Part shown: one piece after another, positions 13,506 through 27,307 of the stretch
How the letters are laid out: each line of letters opens with the position of its first letter
Position numbering within the stretch: position 1 is the first letter of the stretch
NCBI GenBank assembly: GCA_009741485.1
Contig: CM019214.1
Location: 55,539,771 to 55,603,770 of the forward strand
Reading direction: 5' to 3'
From: Malurus cyaneus samueli
Taxonomy: Eukaryota > Chordata > Aves > Passeriformes > Maluridae
DNA: 64,000 nucleotides
Notes under the pieces: model-generated
What the model was told of the DNA's origin: nothing
The model's database searches: none
Seen by the model: the letters and a program-made list of their open reading frames with translations, nothing else
Position numbers and translations under genes: made by a program

Positions 13506-16500
13506 CTAGTTTGTTGTTGAGCACTAAGGACCTAAAGAACGTTGTTTGGCTTTGGTTTAGATTTTTTTCCCTCTGAGAAAACTCACAGTGCTATATAGAC
13601 TATTTGTTGCCAGGTAAGAATTCTTCCACTGCTATTTTAAGTCTAGACTATTACAAGTTGGTTCACCTCTGTCAGTTTAAAACATCTCTCAATGTTAGAT
13701 TCAGTTTGCTTATTAAAATCAGTGGAGAGAAATAAACATATCTAAGGGAGCCATTTCTTTGGTCTGTTTAAAGAGTTTACATGAGGAGATGACAGTGAAA
13801 GTGTTCCTTTCTCTTTACTGGTTACAAAGAGAGAAAAAGGTATACAGTTCAGCCTGTGTCAGAAGCTCCTATCTCTGGTGAATGAAAATGAATCAAAATA
13901 TCTAAGTAATTAAGTATTTCTTTTGGCTACTCAAATAAATTCAATATTTATTATGTAATAAATGGTCTCAAAGAAAAAGTAATTTTCATGAGCTAAAAAT
14001 AAAATGCACAAAAATTTAAATATGTAAGTTCTGGATTAAGTATCATTACTTTTACCATGAAAAATGAAAAATACCACCAATAGGTTGGAAAACTAACCAG
14101 AATAATAAACAAACATTTATTTTCCACATGCATCTAGTAGCATTAAAATTATTAATGAGACAATGAAATGACTATGCTTGTTAAAATTATTAGTTTCAAT
14201 TTTGATACAGTCAGTTTTCAAATTTTAAAAATATTGAAGAAATATTTTCAAGTTAGAATTGCAACCCCAAGACTTGTTATCCTCTCAAAGACTTTTAATT
14301 TGCACAAAAATGACACATACATACAAAGAAAAGTCTACCTGTTAAGAATGAATATATTTTCATGATTGATGCACAGTACAGATTAATAAGCAGCAAATCT
14401 TCCAAAACTTACTTCATCTGGGTTCAGATAAAAGTGGAAATTAGGGAAGGCAGATGATAAAATACACCCTTTAAAAAGAATGATACATGCATCACAAGAA
14501 GTATTACATGAAAATTAATTGTAATTACCTCATACATTAAAACTGGTTCACAGACTGAAAGCTGCTTGAGGAACAGTAAATGAAGGAGAACAAAGCACAG
14601 CAGTATGTAAATTTAATAACTATTAGAGACTGTAAGATATCATCAGATGCCAGTTAATATATACAAAAAAATTTCTGAGCTGGAAAACCTGCAATTTCTA
14701 AATACAGGGAAGAGGGAGAATATGTTGTCAGCTAACAAATTTAGGGACAAATTTAACAAAAAAATGGGCAGACTATTTCAGGCATTAGCTGGAATATGTA
14801 CTTAAAGGTATTGTTTTAAGAAAGCAGTTAGACTGTAAAGTCCAAGAGATACCACTGATTGAGAATGATTCTATTACCTTCAGATGGAAAAAAAGGAAAT
14901 AAACAAAAGGCCCAGAACATATTTGCTAATGCTGAATAGCAGAAACAGAATTACAGAATCTCAGTTACCAGGTGGGAAGAGGATATGGTCCCATTCCCAG
15001 TATATGGGGTTTATAGTGACAGACACAAATAAGATGTGATTTGATCAGTGAAGGATTATTCTTAGCCCAAAATAGGCATTTTGTGTCTTGCCTCCTGAGA
15101 TGAGGTGGACAGTAGGGCTTACCAAACCTAGTGAAGAAATGTATTGCATGATGGCTTCACAATTCATTCCAACAACTCAATTATATATTTATCAAGATAA
15201 CCTCTGGCCAAAGTAATAAAGATTAGATTGGCCAGCCAGATATTGCTCTGAATTGAAAACAAAAAGTAAATGGTTCTCTTAATTCAAAACTGACTGAAAG
15301 AGACTAACCAAACCTGAGCCCTCAAACTTTAACTGATCTCCCATCAATATAAAACAGAAATCTCAGTAACATACAAAAGTTTATCTGATATGGGCTTGAG
15401 CACAACCTTTGCATTGAATTCAATCCCAAGTAGACACCTTTCTTCTATTCCTTCAAATTTCCTATTAATGGTTACTTAATAATAACTTCTTTATCTAAAC
15501 TGCATATATACCTGTATCCTGAATGAAACCATATTAAAAACAAAAGATGTCCAGAGAGGGATTCTAGCAATGAGTGAAAAAATCAAGAGTAAACTCAAAA
15601 AGTATTTGGTTTACATTTTTACATTCAGAAAACAAAGGAACATCTGTTTTCCCCCGTATTTCATGAATAAAAATATCTTTATAGTTAGTTCCGGCAAAAA
15701 AAGACGTCATGCAAAAGCACCTTTAAGACAAGATCTCCTTGAGCTCCTTGAGTAGCTTTTTAGTTTCTAACAAACAGAGAAGCTAAGTAAGGCAAGAGCA
15801 GAATCTGACTCTCTTCCCACTCACTAAACAATCAGTGCTGAACATAGAGTGTATTAAAAGGGCCAGAAATCAGAGACATCAAATGTCATTGTTATAAAAT
15901 AGGACAAGACTCTTTTTAAAGTATTTCTGTAAAATTTGGATACCCAATTCCAGTTCATACTAGACACAAAGGGTTAACTTCCATTTCTTATTTCCCACTC
16001 ACAAATTTTCACTTACATTATAGTCAGTTTAAATCCAGTAAGTGGACAAAAGTACTTGTGTTCGAAACCTTTCCTTAGCTTGTACCATTTGCAAAAACAT
16101 TCAAAGCTTAGATGGAAAAAAATTGCCTTTTTGGCTCAATGCTTCTTTTTTTAAAAAAAAAGTATTTGAAATCTAATGTAAGTTAAATGAAAAATTGTAG
16201 TCCTCTACATAACCTCTCCAAATAGAAAGCAATAATAGGTTTACTTTTAGTGATACCGTGAAATAAATACATTCAGAAAGATCTCATTAGATACAGACTT
16301 TCTTTGCCTTTAGTCCAGTCAAGAAACTATAATTTTCTTTCAAGGTCAAACTGTAGGATGTTCGATCTGAAGCAAAATCACATCATCTCTTTCCACTAAA
16401 TCCTAGTTTCCTGAAGCTCTGAAGTGCTATGTGAACACCATGAGCTACCTCATATGTTCTGTGTTCATTTATGAGTCCAATTTTACGTCAAAAGCTATCC

Positions 16501-18728
16501 ACTCAATGGTTAGCTTTAGGAAATTAACTAGACTTAGGCAGCTGCCTAAGAGATTAGATGATATCACATAGTTTTAATATAAAAAAACAAAATCAGTTTT
16601 AAATTAAGCTAGTATAAATCAGATAACAGATTAATAGAGGCTAACATTAAGATAAGAGAAATTAGGACTATCTTGTAAATGTAATCTGGGAACACAGTAT
16701 ATAGCATCAAAGTGGTGACTACATATTCTATATGGTTTAAGTGCCAATATTCTGCTAATGAAAGGAGCAGATGCTTTCTAACCTTACAATTCCTTTGAAA
16801 AGATTTTCTTCCCTAGTAGCAAGTTATTAAATAGCACTATTTGGAAGCACTACCTGAAAATGCTTCAGACACCTGGAAAAACCTACCAAGAGACCTTCGT
16901 TTTTACACTGCCTTTGATAAAAGCCAAACCTGTAAATGTGTAACTTCTGAGTGTGACAAATACACCCTTACACAGGCTCCAGAAATCAGCAGTGATACAA
17001 GGAAATGTATCTATTATGTATAATTAAGTAGAAGCTCAATCTTCAGGCATGACTGATACCTACATTTTCATTATATTCCCTGAAGAATTGTGGACATAGA
17101 GACAACTAAGAAGGGTTTTCGAGCAGTTTACTTCCTTTGTACAAGAGAGCTTCTGAACCTTGAGAGAATATATATGCCCTAAAGAAATATATCTAGCTCT
17201 ATATAAGGATAAAAATACTCATTTAAGTAATGATTAGGTTCAGAATTGTATGTCACAAGCATTTTGGAGGAACTTAGTAGTATCACTATAAGCAGATATT
17301 TAAAAATTTTGAGTTATTGTAATAGAAATCACTAGTGTAAGATTTGTTCATTTACAAAGTTAGAAGTTAAAGCAATAGTGTAGAACAGTGTATTTGCATA
17401 TAGTCTTGGTTATGCTAGATCTTTCTCTGTACATTTTGAAATTCCAACACCAAGGTACAGGTATTAGAGGGAAAAAAATTGATCATTGGTTCATATAATC
17501 TGTGCATGGCATATACTGCACTGATGTAAACTTTCACAATGCAGTATATTAGAAACACTTTCATTTTAATCACATTGCATTCCGAGTTGCTGTAGGTATA
17601 TTTTAATGTTATATTGTATTTAAATATATTATTTATATTATACACTCTACATATTATCATAGATATCATCTATAGGGAAAAGAGAGAAGCCTATGATTTG
17701 GTTTACTAAGAATTCCTTCTTTTTCCAGTTTTTAAGCTTTTCTTGTGTTACACAATCATAATATCTTTTAACATTCTAGCTGTTCACTATCTAATTATAT
17801 TATTTTTATGACCAAAAAGTGATATCAATCTACCTCCAAATCATAAAATAATTTATAAAGATTCATACTGGAAAAGGACTGATCCTTGCCAAGCATTAAT
17901 TCTCTTTTCAAGATACATTTAATGAATCATATGTTTTACATTTTTTACAAAATTGAACTGAATATTTTCATATTAGCATGATTTGAAAACAGTTTTATAG
18001 ATTTCAGAGCAACAGATGCAGAACGTTTAATGTATATTTTTTTTTTCATCTTCTGCATGATATTTCCAGGGATCCACAAGCCTACAAGGGTTAAAATCCT
18101 GTTTAAATTTCATTTAATTTCTGAAAGGTTTTGCTTCTCTGAAGATTTAGAATTAATCATAGTAAATAACAAAAGAACACATAACCTTTAGTAACTAGAA
18201 CAGATCAAACAACATTTGTGATTAATAAGCATTACCTCATTGTTAAATGGCATCAGGGATGACTGTTTTATGACCGTATTAACATTGATGGAAAACGTTA
18301 AAGTATCTAAATGTCAAGCCATTTTCCTTAGGTTTTAACCATTCTTCCATCATAATACATAACAAATCGGTCAAGATACAGCACTTAAACAGCAGAAAGG
18401 TTGTTGAAGCACCAGCATGATCCCATTCTAACCTATTGTTTACTGGGTTAAACATTTCTGGCATTAAAAAAAGTTGCAAGGCTGTATTCAACTATAAATA
18501 GCATATCTGTGCAACTATAGATACTGTGGCTCAGAACAGACTGTATAAATGCTTCTGGAGTCTTCATACAGACAAATTTGATCCCCACTAAAAAGAAAAT
18601 TAAAAAATCACTATTTTATAAAGCTGCAAATGAAATATAAAATAAGAAATTATCATAGTGGTCCCATTAATCCATTGTAACATTATGCTGGGGGAAAGTA
18701 ATTTCTTCTTCCAAACCAAGAACAATTC

Positions 18729-18766
<38 letters not shown>

Positions 18767-19257
18767 CAATTTGCAATTTATAATTAGTCACACAATTCCT
18801 TTCGACTGATTAGTAAAGTTGCTCAAATGTTCCAAGAAACAGATAGTGCAACATATCAACTGGATGGATTCCTTCATACATCACCCTCTGGCACAGAACA
18901 TAATCCCCTCAGCTTCTAAAGATCCTTAAAATTATCACTTACATAGACTTATTAATACAGGATTTGATAATCACTCCTAAAGACATCTCCTCTATCCTGT
19001 CATTCTTTTCCATAAAGCATTATAAGGGCAGACTAGTATTCATCAAACCTCAGTGAACTTTCAGTAAACTAAATCTCCTATTGAGATTACCAGATTCTAG
19101 CCCACCTGCAATTTAACAAAATCAAGTTCATTTTAGGTAAAATGACACTGCACATAGATGTATTTAAAGGAAAAATATGCTACTATGACCATGCTTACAC
19201 AAAGGATATGATAAAGGCTTCCTAGATATGAATTCAAGATAAATGTTTAAAAATTTA
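13506..19257. other. Unassigned AT-rich non-coding DNA
   Basis: No exon, RNA gene or clear interspersed repeat is recognised in 5.7 kb, apart from a 32-A run at 18733. The block around 14985-15370 is slightly less AT-rich and might be an unrecognised repeat. The 60-codon frame at 16841-17023 starts at TTG and has no known domain. Confidence 0.5.
18733..18764. repeat. Poly(A) run, 32 bp
   Basis: Uninterrupted run of 32 A after ttcttgt. No retrocopy body is recognisable upstream. Confidence 0.95.
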
Positions 19258-19424
19258 AGGTGAAATGGTCACAGAACAACTTGCCATTGTTCAAAAATTG
19301 TTTGGACAGGCATGTGGTGTGACTCTTGGGGATGGTGCTATGCAGGACAAGGAGCTGGATCTGATGATCCTTGTGAGCCCCTTCCAACTCAACGTATTAT
19401 TCTGTGATTCTTTGATTCTGTGAG
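19258..19424 (+). mobile_element. CR1 LINE 3' terminus
   Basis: Sense CR1 3' UTR: 'ttcaaaaattgtttggacag', a ggatggtgctatgcagg segment, then 'ggatctgatgatccttg' with gagccccttccaactcaacg, ending in attctgtgattctttgattctgtg. The triplicated ATTCTGTG-like octamer is the CR1 terminal repeat, so this is a true 3' end. It is 5'-truncated to about 170 bp, as most CR1 insertions are. Confidence 0.93.
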
Positions 19425-22400
19425 ATCTAAGAACTTAGCATTGTTGTAGCCCAGTATAGCTATTTTTTACAGATTATTTTTTTCTAGTGAAGATAAAAGT
19501 TTACAGAAGTACTTGTAATAAAACAGAGTCAGTATTTAATATGCAACATTGCTCCTTTTTTGAAGAGTTATTTCATCTTTATATTTTAAATAAATGTAAT
19601 AATAAGAGAGGAACTGGTTGCTGGGAAATCATCCATACAAGTCTACTGAGTACCTGTATTCTCACAGAATGTAATTGTACCATTTATTTCACAAAGACAT
19701 AAAATTTCAACCTCATTAGGTTTTAGGATATGGAAGTTGATTTTTCTGCAATACATTAACTCTTTTTACATGAGAGACAAAATTGGCATAATCATTCAGA
19801 AATGTTAAATAATACTTACTTAATCTTTCTTGGCAATACATTGAAATACCCTGAGGACAAAGTTAATGCTTTGCTGATCACAGCATATAGTTGATTTTTC
19901 ACAACACTATGAAGAAATTTGTTAGTGTATAACAGTTTTAGTCAATAAAACAAATAGGCATACGATTAAGTGACTATATTAAATCTGTGTTTATATTCAT
20001 AGCACCTGTTCATTCAGATTCATGTGTCCTGTAGAATATTGTGAGGAACATATTTGAATATTACTGTAATCTTCATGAAATTTCACTGAGTTTCTAGGAG
20101 ATTTATATATCTGTTTCAATACGGAATAGCCTGCCTATATATGCAATGGGAAACTTTATAACCTGGATGCTATGATTGATATTGTGGAGTGAAAAAATAG
20201 ATTGAATAGATTTCTCAGACAGAATTGAAGCACAAACTTGCTTGAAAACCAAATTATAATCTCAGTCTGAGTAGGAAAGGAAATTATTTTCTCTCCCTCA
20301 AGAAATGAGATCAGAATTTTTATAGTTACGTAATAGTGTTAGTATTGTATATTACTTTAAGATTCCTGTTCCAATTGCTTGTCAACTTCAAATCTATCAA
20401 CTTCATCACTTACCCAATTAAGGCCAGAATACTACTTTTTTAGTAAAGATAAGGGCTTCAAAGAGCAGAGTGTAACCTACTGATAATCCTTGCAAGTTTC
20501 TTTGCTCTTGTCTTGGTGCCTGACAGCAAGCAAAGAAAATTAATTAAAATACCACATGAGACTTTCAAGGTGTAATCCATAAAGCAAGTGAGGGAATATT
20601 TTGATTTTTGGCAAAGAACTCGAGAAAAGATTTGAAGTATGCCGTAGAAACATAGGGTCACCTGTGTGGAAGGGAATGTGTTAAGGGAGAATGGCAAAGC
20701 TGCCGAAGGAAAAGCCTGGAAGCAGCCTATTTGTTCCTGCTATACTAAGTGTGTTTCTTTTATTTGTTCTTTTCCTGCAGTGATTCAGTTGAAAAGTCAG
20801 TGACATAGAAGCTGCTTTGAAATTTGTTTAACTGAGAGTGAACTGACCTAGATGAATACGCGTGGGAGTCAAGCTCACACATGACATTTGAAAAGTACGG
20901 CATTAAATAAATGTCAGTCATCCATATATCATCAAGGAGCTACTCGAAGCCAAGTTTACAGCAATTCATATTACCAAAGCTTGTTTGAAGGGTTCCAGGA
21001 CAATTAAATAACTAGGAGCTCACAATACGCCTTATAGTATGAATAGCCTGATAAAACTAGTCTGAGATGATTAGAAAAAATCTACCTCACAAAATATGGA
21101 AGAGACATTAGAATGAATATTTTCCTCCAGTTTTGTTCTTTTGCCTTCAACATATCTGAAAAAAAATCCTGACTCAAACTTCCTTCTAACACTGTCTGCT
21201 AATCTATCACTAAACACCAAATTATTAACTCTACATGAATAAACGTTATGGCAAGACTTACAAAGATGACAGTCAGACAATTTCAAATCCAGGAGAAACA
21301 TGCCTCTGCAACAATAGGAAAGTCGCAATGTAAACTGCAACATTTATCTTGTTAATTCAATGTTTATTTGAAAACAATAATTGCATAATCTTTAGAGTTT
21401 AATAGAAGCAACTACAATAGCCTCATTCACACTTTTATTTTTAGACTTTTCACAATTTTCTATCCAATATGTCCAATAGACTTTTCACATTTTTATATCC
21501 AATTTTTTGATGGCTGATGTTTTTTTTTCTGTTTTTATACTCCTTTAGATATTTATTGTGTTTCTTATTGAAGAAATCTAGATAGATGTGCTAATTTGCT
21601 AGTTCTATAAAAATTGTATACGTGTTATACAGGGGGTGTATCTCAGCGTGTTCCACCTTTGAAGAGCTGTGCACCTAGGATCCCATTTGAATACCGTGGT
21701 AAAACCCTTTCATCCCCTTAACTGTGTCTGTCTCATAATTCTTAAACCTACTGAAAGGCATTTTGATACCTCGTAGCAAAGAATAGAATTTTATTGAAAT
21801 TTAATTTATTATCTATAAACCATTCTCAAATATGTTTTTGAAATTTTCCAATTCAGTGGTGATACATTTCTAAAGAAAAAAAAAAAAAGCAACACAAAAC
21901 CACCTTCAGAGTCTACTTTGTTCCAGCATTGATAAAATGCCTTAATATCATAGAGGGCATTATAGGAGATTTGTTTAAATTAGAACCCTTTCTCTTCACT
22001 ACTTTTAAACATATAAATAGCTTATCTTGATGTAAAATCAATAAATGTTTCATTTCCACTTCTAATTACCTCTGGTCCTGCTTATAACAAATTCCCTTTA
22101 AAATAGACAACCTAACAAATTCTTTATATAAAGTCCAACAAAATTCTGGCAAGGAAGGGATAAAAAAAATGTTCTGTGAAAAACTCAGTCATGCAGTGAA
22201 TATTGTGTCTGAGTCCATGATCCTGTGTGACTGAAACTGTTTATCAAGTTATCCATAGCGAGTGCAATCATGTGCTCAGTGGCAGCTGAGGTGAATACAT
22301 GGCGACTTCCAACTATAACTTTTCTGTTCTTCTGTTACATCTTACCAATGACACAAAATCCTAATTAAAAGAACTCTTTGCCTTTACATCTTCGACAATG

Positions 22401-24165
22401 TTAAATGATAACATACATGAAAAACATTGTAAATATTTTCTCTTTTCAAAATTAAAAAAAAATTTAGTATAAGTCGGGAATTATATCTTGGGTTATATAT
22501 TTTTATTGGGGTTATTAATTCATTGCACCGTTTTTTAGCTTCTGAGTTCTTCTATGTATATTAAAACTCTGCAGCAATAAGGCTATGATTATGTTTGAAA
22601 AACCAACTTGTGACTCATTTCTTTTAGACTGCATCCTTCCATATTCCATAATGGAGGAAGAGTCTCTCCCTATGCCCAGTATCTTATTGATTAATTTTGC
22701 TTCTGCCCTACTTTGAAAGGCATTGTTATGTTTTCCTAACAAGATACAATTAGTTGGATAAGAATATTGTAAGATTGCACAAGGAATACTATTCAGTATT
22801 CACTTCATAGTGGTACCAAAGTCTGTGTAAGGGCTAAAATGTCACAAAAGCCTGTGTGATGACACTGGAATGTCTGCATTTAAACATGGGACTATTTTTT
22901 TTTTCTCGTGCCTGCCTGGCATTGGCAACACAGACATATTATTGGTCTAAGTTCTGCAAAAAAAAACCCGAAAACAAAACAGTAGAAGTTGTAATACTAA
23001 ATGAAACCAGTGCCAAAGATATGTCTAGATTTAAGAGCTATGTGGATTTTTTCAACTTTAGTAATTCTTACTAAATTACTATATTACCCCAGAAATTACC
23101 AAGAGGAAAACATCTGCACAAATTGTTTGCAGTAGCAGAGTAATTAGGTGTTCTGTCTCTGTTCATAGTGTATCCATAAGTACTAAGTATGGCAAGCCTA
23201 GGAAAGTGAATTTGTCTTTGCAAGTCCCCCAAGTAGCTGCATTTACTTTATAGAACCCATACCCAACAGTGACCTTCACTGGGAACCTTTATCAGAAACA
23301 AAACTTATCTGAGCTAAAGCCTTCATCTTTTCATAAAGGTGCTTCTTTTACTTCAATTGCTGTAAAGTACACCAATAAGTACAGAAATGTCTCCTTGTAG
23401 AGGTAGGATAGGAATCCAGCTCATGTACTTTAATGTCTTCATAAGACTGGATGTCTGAAACATAAGATGAGCTGTTTACATCCAGTTTACATCCTGTCAC
23501 TGTTGCAATCAGCACGCTCAGTGAGGCTTTACCCAACCTGTTTAATCTGTTGAATACTTCCCTAGGAACCAAGATTTATTCTGAACAGGTTCCTGCCTTC
23601 AATACGAGGAACTAGGATCCCCACATACAGGCACCTATCACGTGGACACTCAAAGTAATGTTGAGATGAATCCCACCTACACAACTACAGGTGTTTGAAA
23701 TCCTGCAACAAGCACAGTAGGAAAGTACAGAATAGGGTAGTAACAGTAACCAACATGAGTACATGCTTAGGTTAAGCTGACCACAAGAACTGGCTAATTT
23801 ACTCAAATGGAAAACCAGATAAGTTTCTTGCATTTCTCTTTTTAATAACTTCAGGGCTGATAATGATGATAATGAGGAAAAATATAGTAATGAGAAGTGG
23901 AAAAGATATTGTAATGATTTCATTATACAGCAAACTTCTTTGACAATCTTTGATGTAAGCACATGACACAAATGTGATGAGAACAAGAAATTGAAAGAAA
24001 GAATGTGAAGGGGGCTGAAATAAAGGTATGACATGTTATGTGATGTTGCTTAGCATATATAAAGGAAATGAGCCCCAAACTGTTGGTGGTAAGTGTCTGG
24101 AGCACTATACTCCCTGTATACCATTTAACTGCCCAAAGAGAGAGAAAATATTTTCATTTACCGAT
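19425..24165. other. Unassigned AT-rich non-coding DNA
   Basis: No gene or interspersed repeat recognised. The 140-codon frame at 23612-24034 (minus) is rich in Ser, Leu and Cys and matches nothing I know; its composition equals that of the flanks. Confidence 0.5.
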
Positions 24166-25175
24166 AGTGGTCAACTTGGCTGACCACCAGATGCCCACTC
24201 AGCCTTTCTATCTCTTCCCCTCCTTGACAGAAAAGGAGGAGAAAATTAGACTAAAAGCTCAAGGGTCAAGATAACCAGAGGGAGATCAACTTATCAATTA
24301 CCATCACCGGCAAAGTGGACGACTTGGCAGGAAATTGATTTATTGCCAGTTAATAGCAGAGTAGGATAGTGAAAAATAAAAGCATCTAAAACCTCTTATC
24401 CCCCACCTCTCTTCTTCCTACATTCAACTTTACTCCTGGCTCGTCTGCTTCCTTCCCACAGGTGGCACAGAGGGATGGTGTATGCAGTTGTGCCCTCTTC
24501 ACGACATATCTTCTCTGCTGCTACTTTCTCATGCTATTCCCCTGATCCAACATGGTGACCCACAGGATACAGCCCTTTGTGAACTACTCTAATATTGGTC
24601 ATTCCCCCAGGCTGCAATTCTCCACAAACTGCTCCAGCATGGGTCTTTCCCTTAGGATGCAGTACTTCAGGAACAGACTGACCTAGCATGGATCCTCCAC
24701 AGGGTCACAAGTCCTGCCAGAAAAATCACTCTTGCATGAACTTCTCTCCATGGATTACAGATCCTGAAGGATCCAGCTCCAGCACACGTTCTCCATGTGC
24801 TCTAGTTTCCTTCAGGACACAGACATGCTCTGGAGTGGTCCTCCAAAACCTGCAGAGGAGCAGCTTGATGCAGCACAGTCTTCTCTGGGGGCTGTAGACG
24901 AATCTCTGTTCTGGTGCACAGAGCATCTGTTTGCCCTCCTTCTCTCACCTTGATGTCTATAGGACTCTACCCCTCACACTTTGTTCACTCCTACTTTACC
25001 CAGTTTATTTTTTATACTTTTAAAAATGTTTTCCCAGAGGTAATGTCAGCATCAATGATAGGCTCAGATGTTCCCTTCAATAGGTCCACTGGAGCCAAAT
25101 GGACCTGGCTGTGTCCACACTTCAGCATCTGCATTACCAAAACCATACCAGCCACACAAACACCTATGGTTGCAT
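24166..25175 (-). mobile_element. Endogenous retrovirus LTR (avian, ERVL-like), about 1 kb, probably solo
   Basis: Read in antisense this is the longest of three related LTRs here. The left part has 'tgaccaccagatgcccact', aaaggaggagaaaattag, then caattaccatcaccggcaaag and 'gacttggcaggaaattgat' with tttattgcc. The middle carries degenerate tandem units of about 50-60 bp, each with a 'ctccagcatgggtc' or similar phrase followed by a cttaggatgcagtact-type phrase. The right part has 'gggggctgtagacgaatctc', cttctctcaccttgatgtct, 'tgttttcccagaggtaatg' and gagccaaatggacctggctgtgtcc. It is clearly less AT-rich than its flanks. No internal retroviral genes adjoin it. Exact TG...CA ends and target duplications could not be fixed by eye. 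Short overlapping open frames inside are not genes. Confidence 0.72.
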
Positions 25176-26324
25176 GGAACACAAACAAAGAACAGTTTCT
25201 CAAAAGTTAAAAGAGAAAACAGAATTAACCTTTGCTTTGTTTTGCATTATGTATTCCAAACAGAACAGTGTTATGAATCTGCATCTGAAGAGGCAGGTGC
25301 TTGTGTTTAGTGAAGTTATCTCTTTTACTAGAAAGCACAAACAGTCCTGGAACAAGAGATAAAGGAGAGTGAGTGCCCTGCTAGTGTATTCAGTGCACCA
25401 CTCTGTAATTTTTGATGTTATCAGAAAACTGGATAGAAAAGGTGTATATGAGCTGTTTTAATGTTATTGAATTATTTTTCTTTAGTATTTGAGTTTTGGA
25501 ACAAGACAGTAGTCTTGAAGGGTATCTCCTGATTATCTCCTATGAGTCACATGGTTGAGTGATTTCAGCCAGGCAATAATTGAGATCCTTTAGGCCAAAA
25601 ACTAAACCCCTGCATGTATTCCGGGTGATCATGTAATGCACTCCAGCTTCTGAGTTCACCTCCTAGGACCAAAGTAAGCTGGGCTAAAGTAAATGCCTCT
25701 GAAACGCACACAGTGATTGTCATTTTCTCATCTTCATCTGTTGGCTCTATTAGTCTGATAAAATTGTATCTCACCATTTACTGGTATAGACAGGGTCCTC
25801 GTGGCTGCAAGTCTGAAGATAAGTGATAGCTATTAGCATTATTAAAATGAGAAATTATATGCAAACTTGTCATAAATAATTCAGTGTCAGCAGCATGTTG
25901 CCGTAACTATTTATTTCTGACTCTCTGAACTGCTATCATGCTGCCTTAATCAACCAAAACAAGATTTGAGTTTTTATTAAAACAGCTGTTCAACACTGTT
26001 TCCTTCCACAGGAGCATACAAAGAGGAAATCTAACTTACAGAATTACTAAGACAATTATTGTTTCAAGGAACAAATGAAAAATGATCGTTTCAAATAGCA
26101 GTTTGTGTGAGAATATCACCTAAATTAATCACTATCTAGATTAATTTATTTCATAATTAGGAAGATCTTTTCTTCTGCATGAAGAAAGTGAGTCATTAAT
26201 AGAACAGATTCATAAAGTCAGATGTTTTCGGTTAAGCATACAGCTTTGTAGATGTATAATCTTTATAAACATAATTCAATTGCTTGATTTAATAGAATAC
26301 AGTGAGATGAATAGAGAAAAGAAA
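25176..26324. other. Unassigned non-coding DNA between LTR and CR1
   Basis: No gene or repeat recognised. The part at about 25830-26050 has a more even composition and could be a conserved non-coding element, but this is only an impression. Confidence 0.45.
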
Positions 26325-26924
26325 CCCCACACAACCACAGCTAGCAAAGGTTGGAGAAGACCCTTAAAATCATCAAGTCCAGTCATTAACCTGGCGCTAC
26401 CAATTCCACCACTAAACTGTATATTTAAGTCCTGCATCTGCAAGTCCTTTAAATACCTCGATGTGTAGGGATTCAGCCACTTCCCTGAGAAGCCTGTCCC
26501 AAGGCTTTACCACCCTTTCAGTGAGGAAATGTTTCTTAATGTCCAGTATAACCTCTCCTGGCCCAGCCTGAGACCTTTTCCTCTTGTCCAGTTACCTATT
26601 ACTTAGGAGAAGAGACCAACATCCCCCCCAATACACCTTCCTTTCAGGTGAAGAGGGCACTAAGATCTGTTCCAACCCTCCATTTCTCCACATTAAACAA
26701 TCCCAGCTCCCTCAAGCATCTCCTCATAAGACTTGTACTCCCAAACCTTCACCAATTTCTTTGTTCTTCTCGGAACGTGCTCCAGCACCTTGATCTACTT
26801 GCAATGAGGTGCCCAGAGCTGGACACAGGATTCAAGGTGTGTCCTCACCAGGGCTCAGTGCAGGGGCACAATCACTGCCCTGGCCCTGCTGGCCACACCA
26901 TTGCTGATCCAGGCCAGGATGTCA

Positions 26925-27010
26925 CTGGCCTTCTTGGCCACCTGGGCACACTCTGGATCATGTTGAATTGACTGCTGACCAGCACCCCTAGATCCTTTTC
27001 CACTGGGCAG
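26925..27010 (-). pseudogene. Decayed CR1 ORF2 segment downstream of the RT core
   Basis: A minus-strand frame contains GKWLESCPVEKDLGVLVSS followed by QFNMIQS, matching the CR1 ORF2 segment with a WLESxLxEKDLGVLVD pattern that lies C-terminal to the reverse-transcriptase catalytic motifs. Frames on either side are shifted. Confidence 0.85.
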
Positions 27011-27178
27011 CTTTCCAGCCACTTTCCCTCAGCCTGCAGCACTGCCTGGGGTTGTTGTGACCCGAGTGCAGGACCTGGCACCTGGCCTTGTTGAACCTCA
27101 CACAACTGCCTCAGTCCATGGATCCAACCTGTCCAGATCCCTCTGCAGAGCCTTCCTACTGTCCAGCCAATTTCTCCA

Positions 27179-27307
27179 AGATAATGCTGTGTCAAAGTCT
27201 TTACTAAAGCCCAGGGAGACAACATCCACAGCCTTTCCCTCATCCGCTAGATAAGTCATCTTGTCACAGAAGGAGATCAGGTTGGTCAAGCAGGACCTGC
27301 CTTTCAT
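27179..27307 (-). pseudogene. Decayed CR1 reverse transcriptase fragment
   Basis: The minus strand reads MKGRSCLTNLISFCDKMT, then LADEGKAVDVVSLGFSKDFDT. This is the CR1 reverse-transcriptase segment ending in the motif A region; the family has a KAVDVVYLDFSKAFDTVS-like pattern. The Asp normally before FSK is Gly here, and the frame then crosses the internal deletion junction into unrelated ORF2 sequence. It is non-functional. Confidence 0.92.

Noticed and set aside
16050..16085. 'gtgttcgaaacc' resembling a tRNA T-arm
   Set aside because: No A-box, acceptor stem or cloverleaf could be drawn around it.
16841..17023. 60-codon frame with several cysteines that looks exon-like
   Set aside because: It begins at TTG, not ATG, has no match to a family I know, and no convincing splice-site pair around it.
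18600..18791. Poly(A) of 32 bp read as a retroposon tail
   Set aside because: Avian CR1 elements do not end in poly(A) and nothing upstream resembles a SINE or retrocopy.
23612..24034. 140-codon minus-strand frame
   Set aside because: No domain, no flanking splice or start context that stands out, composition like the flanks; expected by chance in 64 kb.
24688..25362. Nest of short frames on both strands
   Set aside because: They lie in and just beyond the degenerate LTR; its lower AT content gives fewer stops.
26584..27307. Several frames of 65-123 codons on both strands
   Set aside because: All fall inside the CR1 copy. Only short minus-strand pieces correspond to decayed ORF2; the rest are out of frame.
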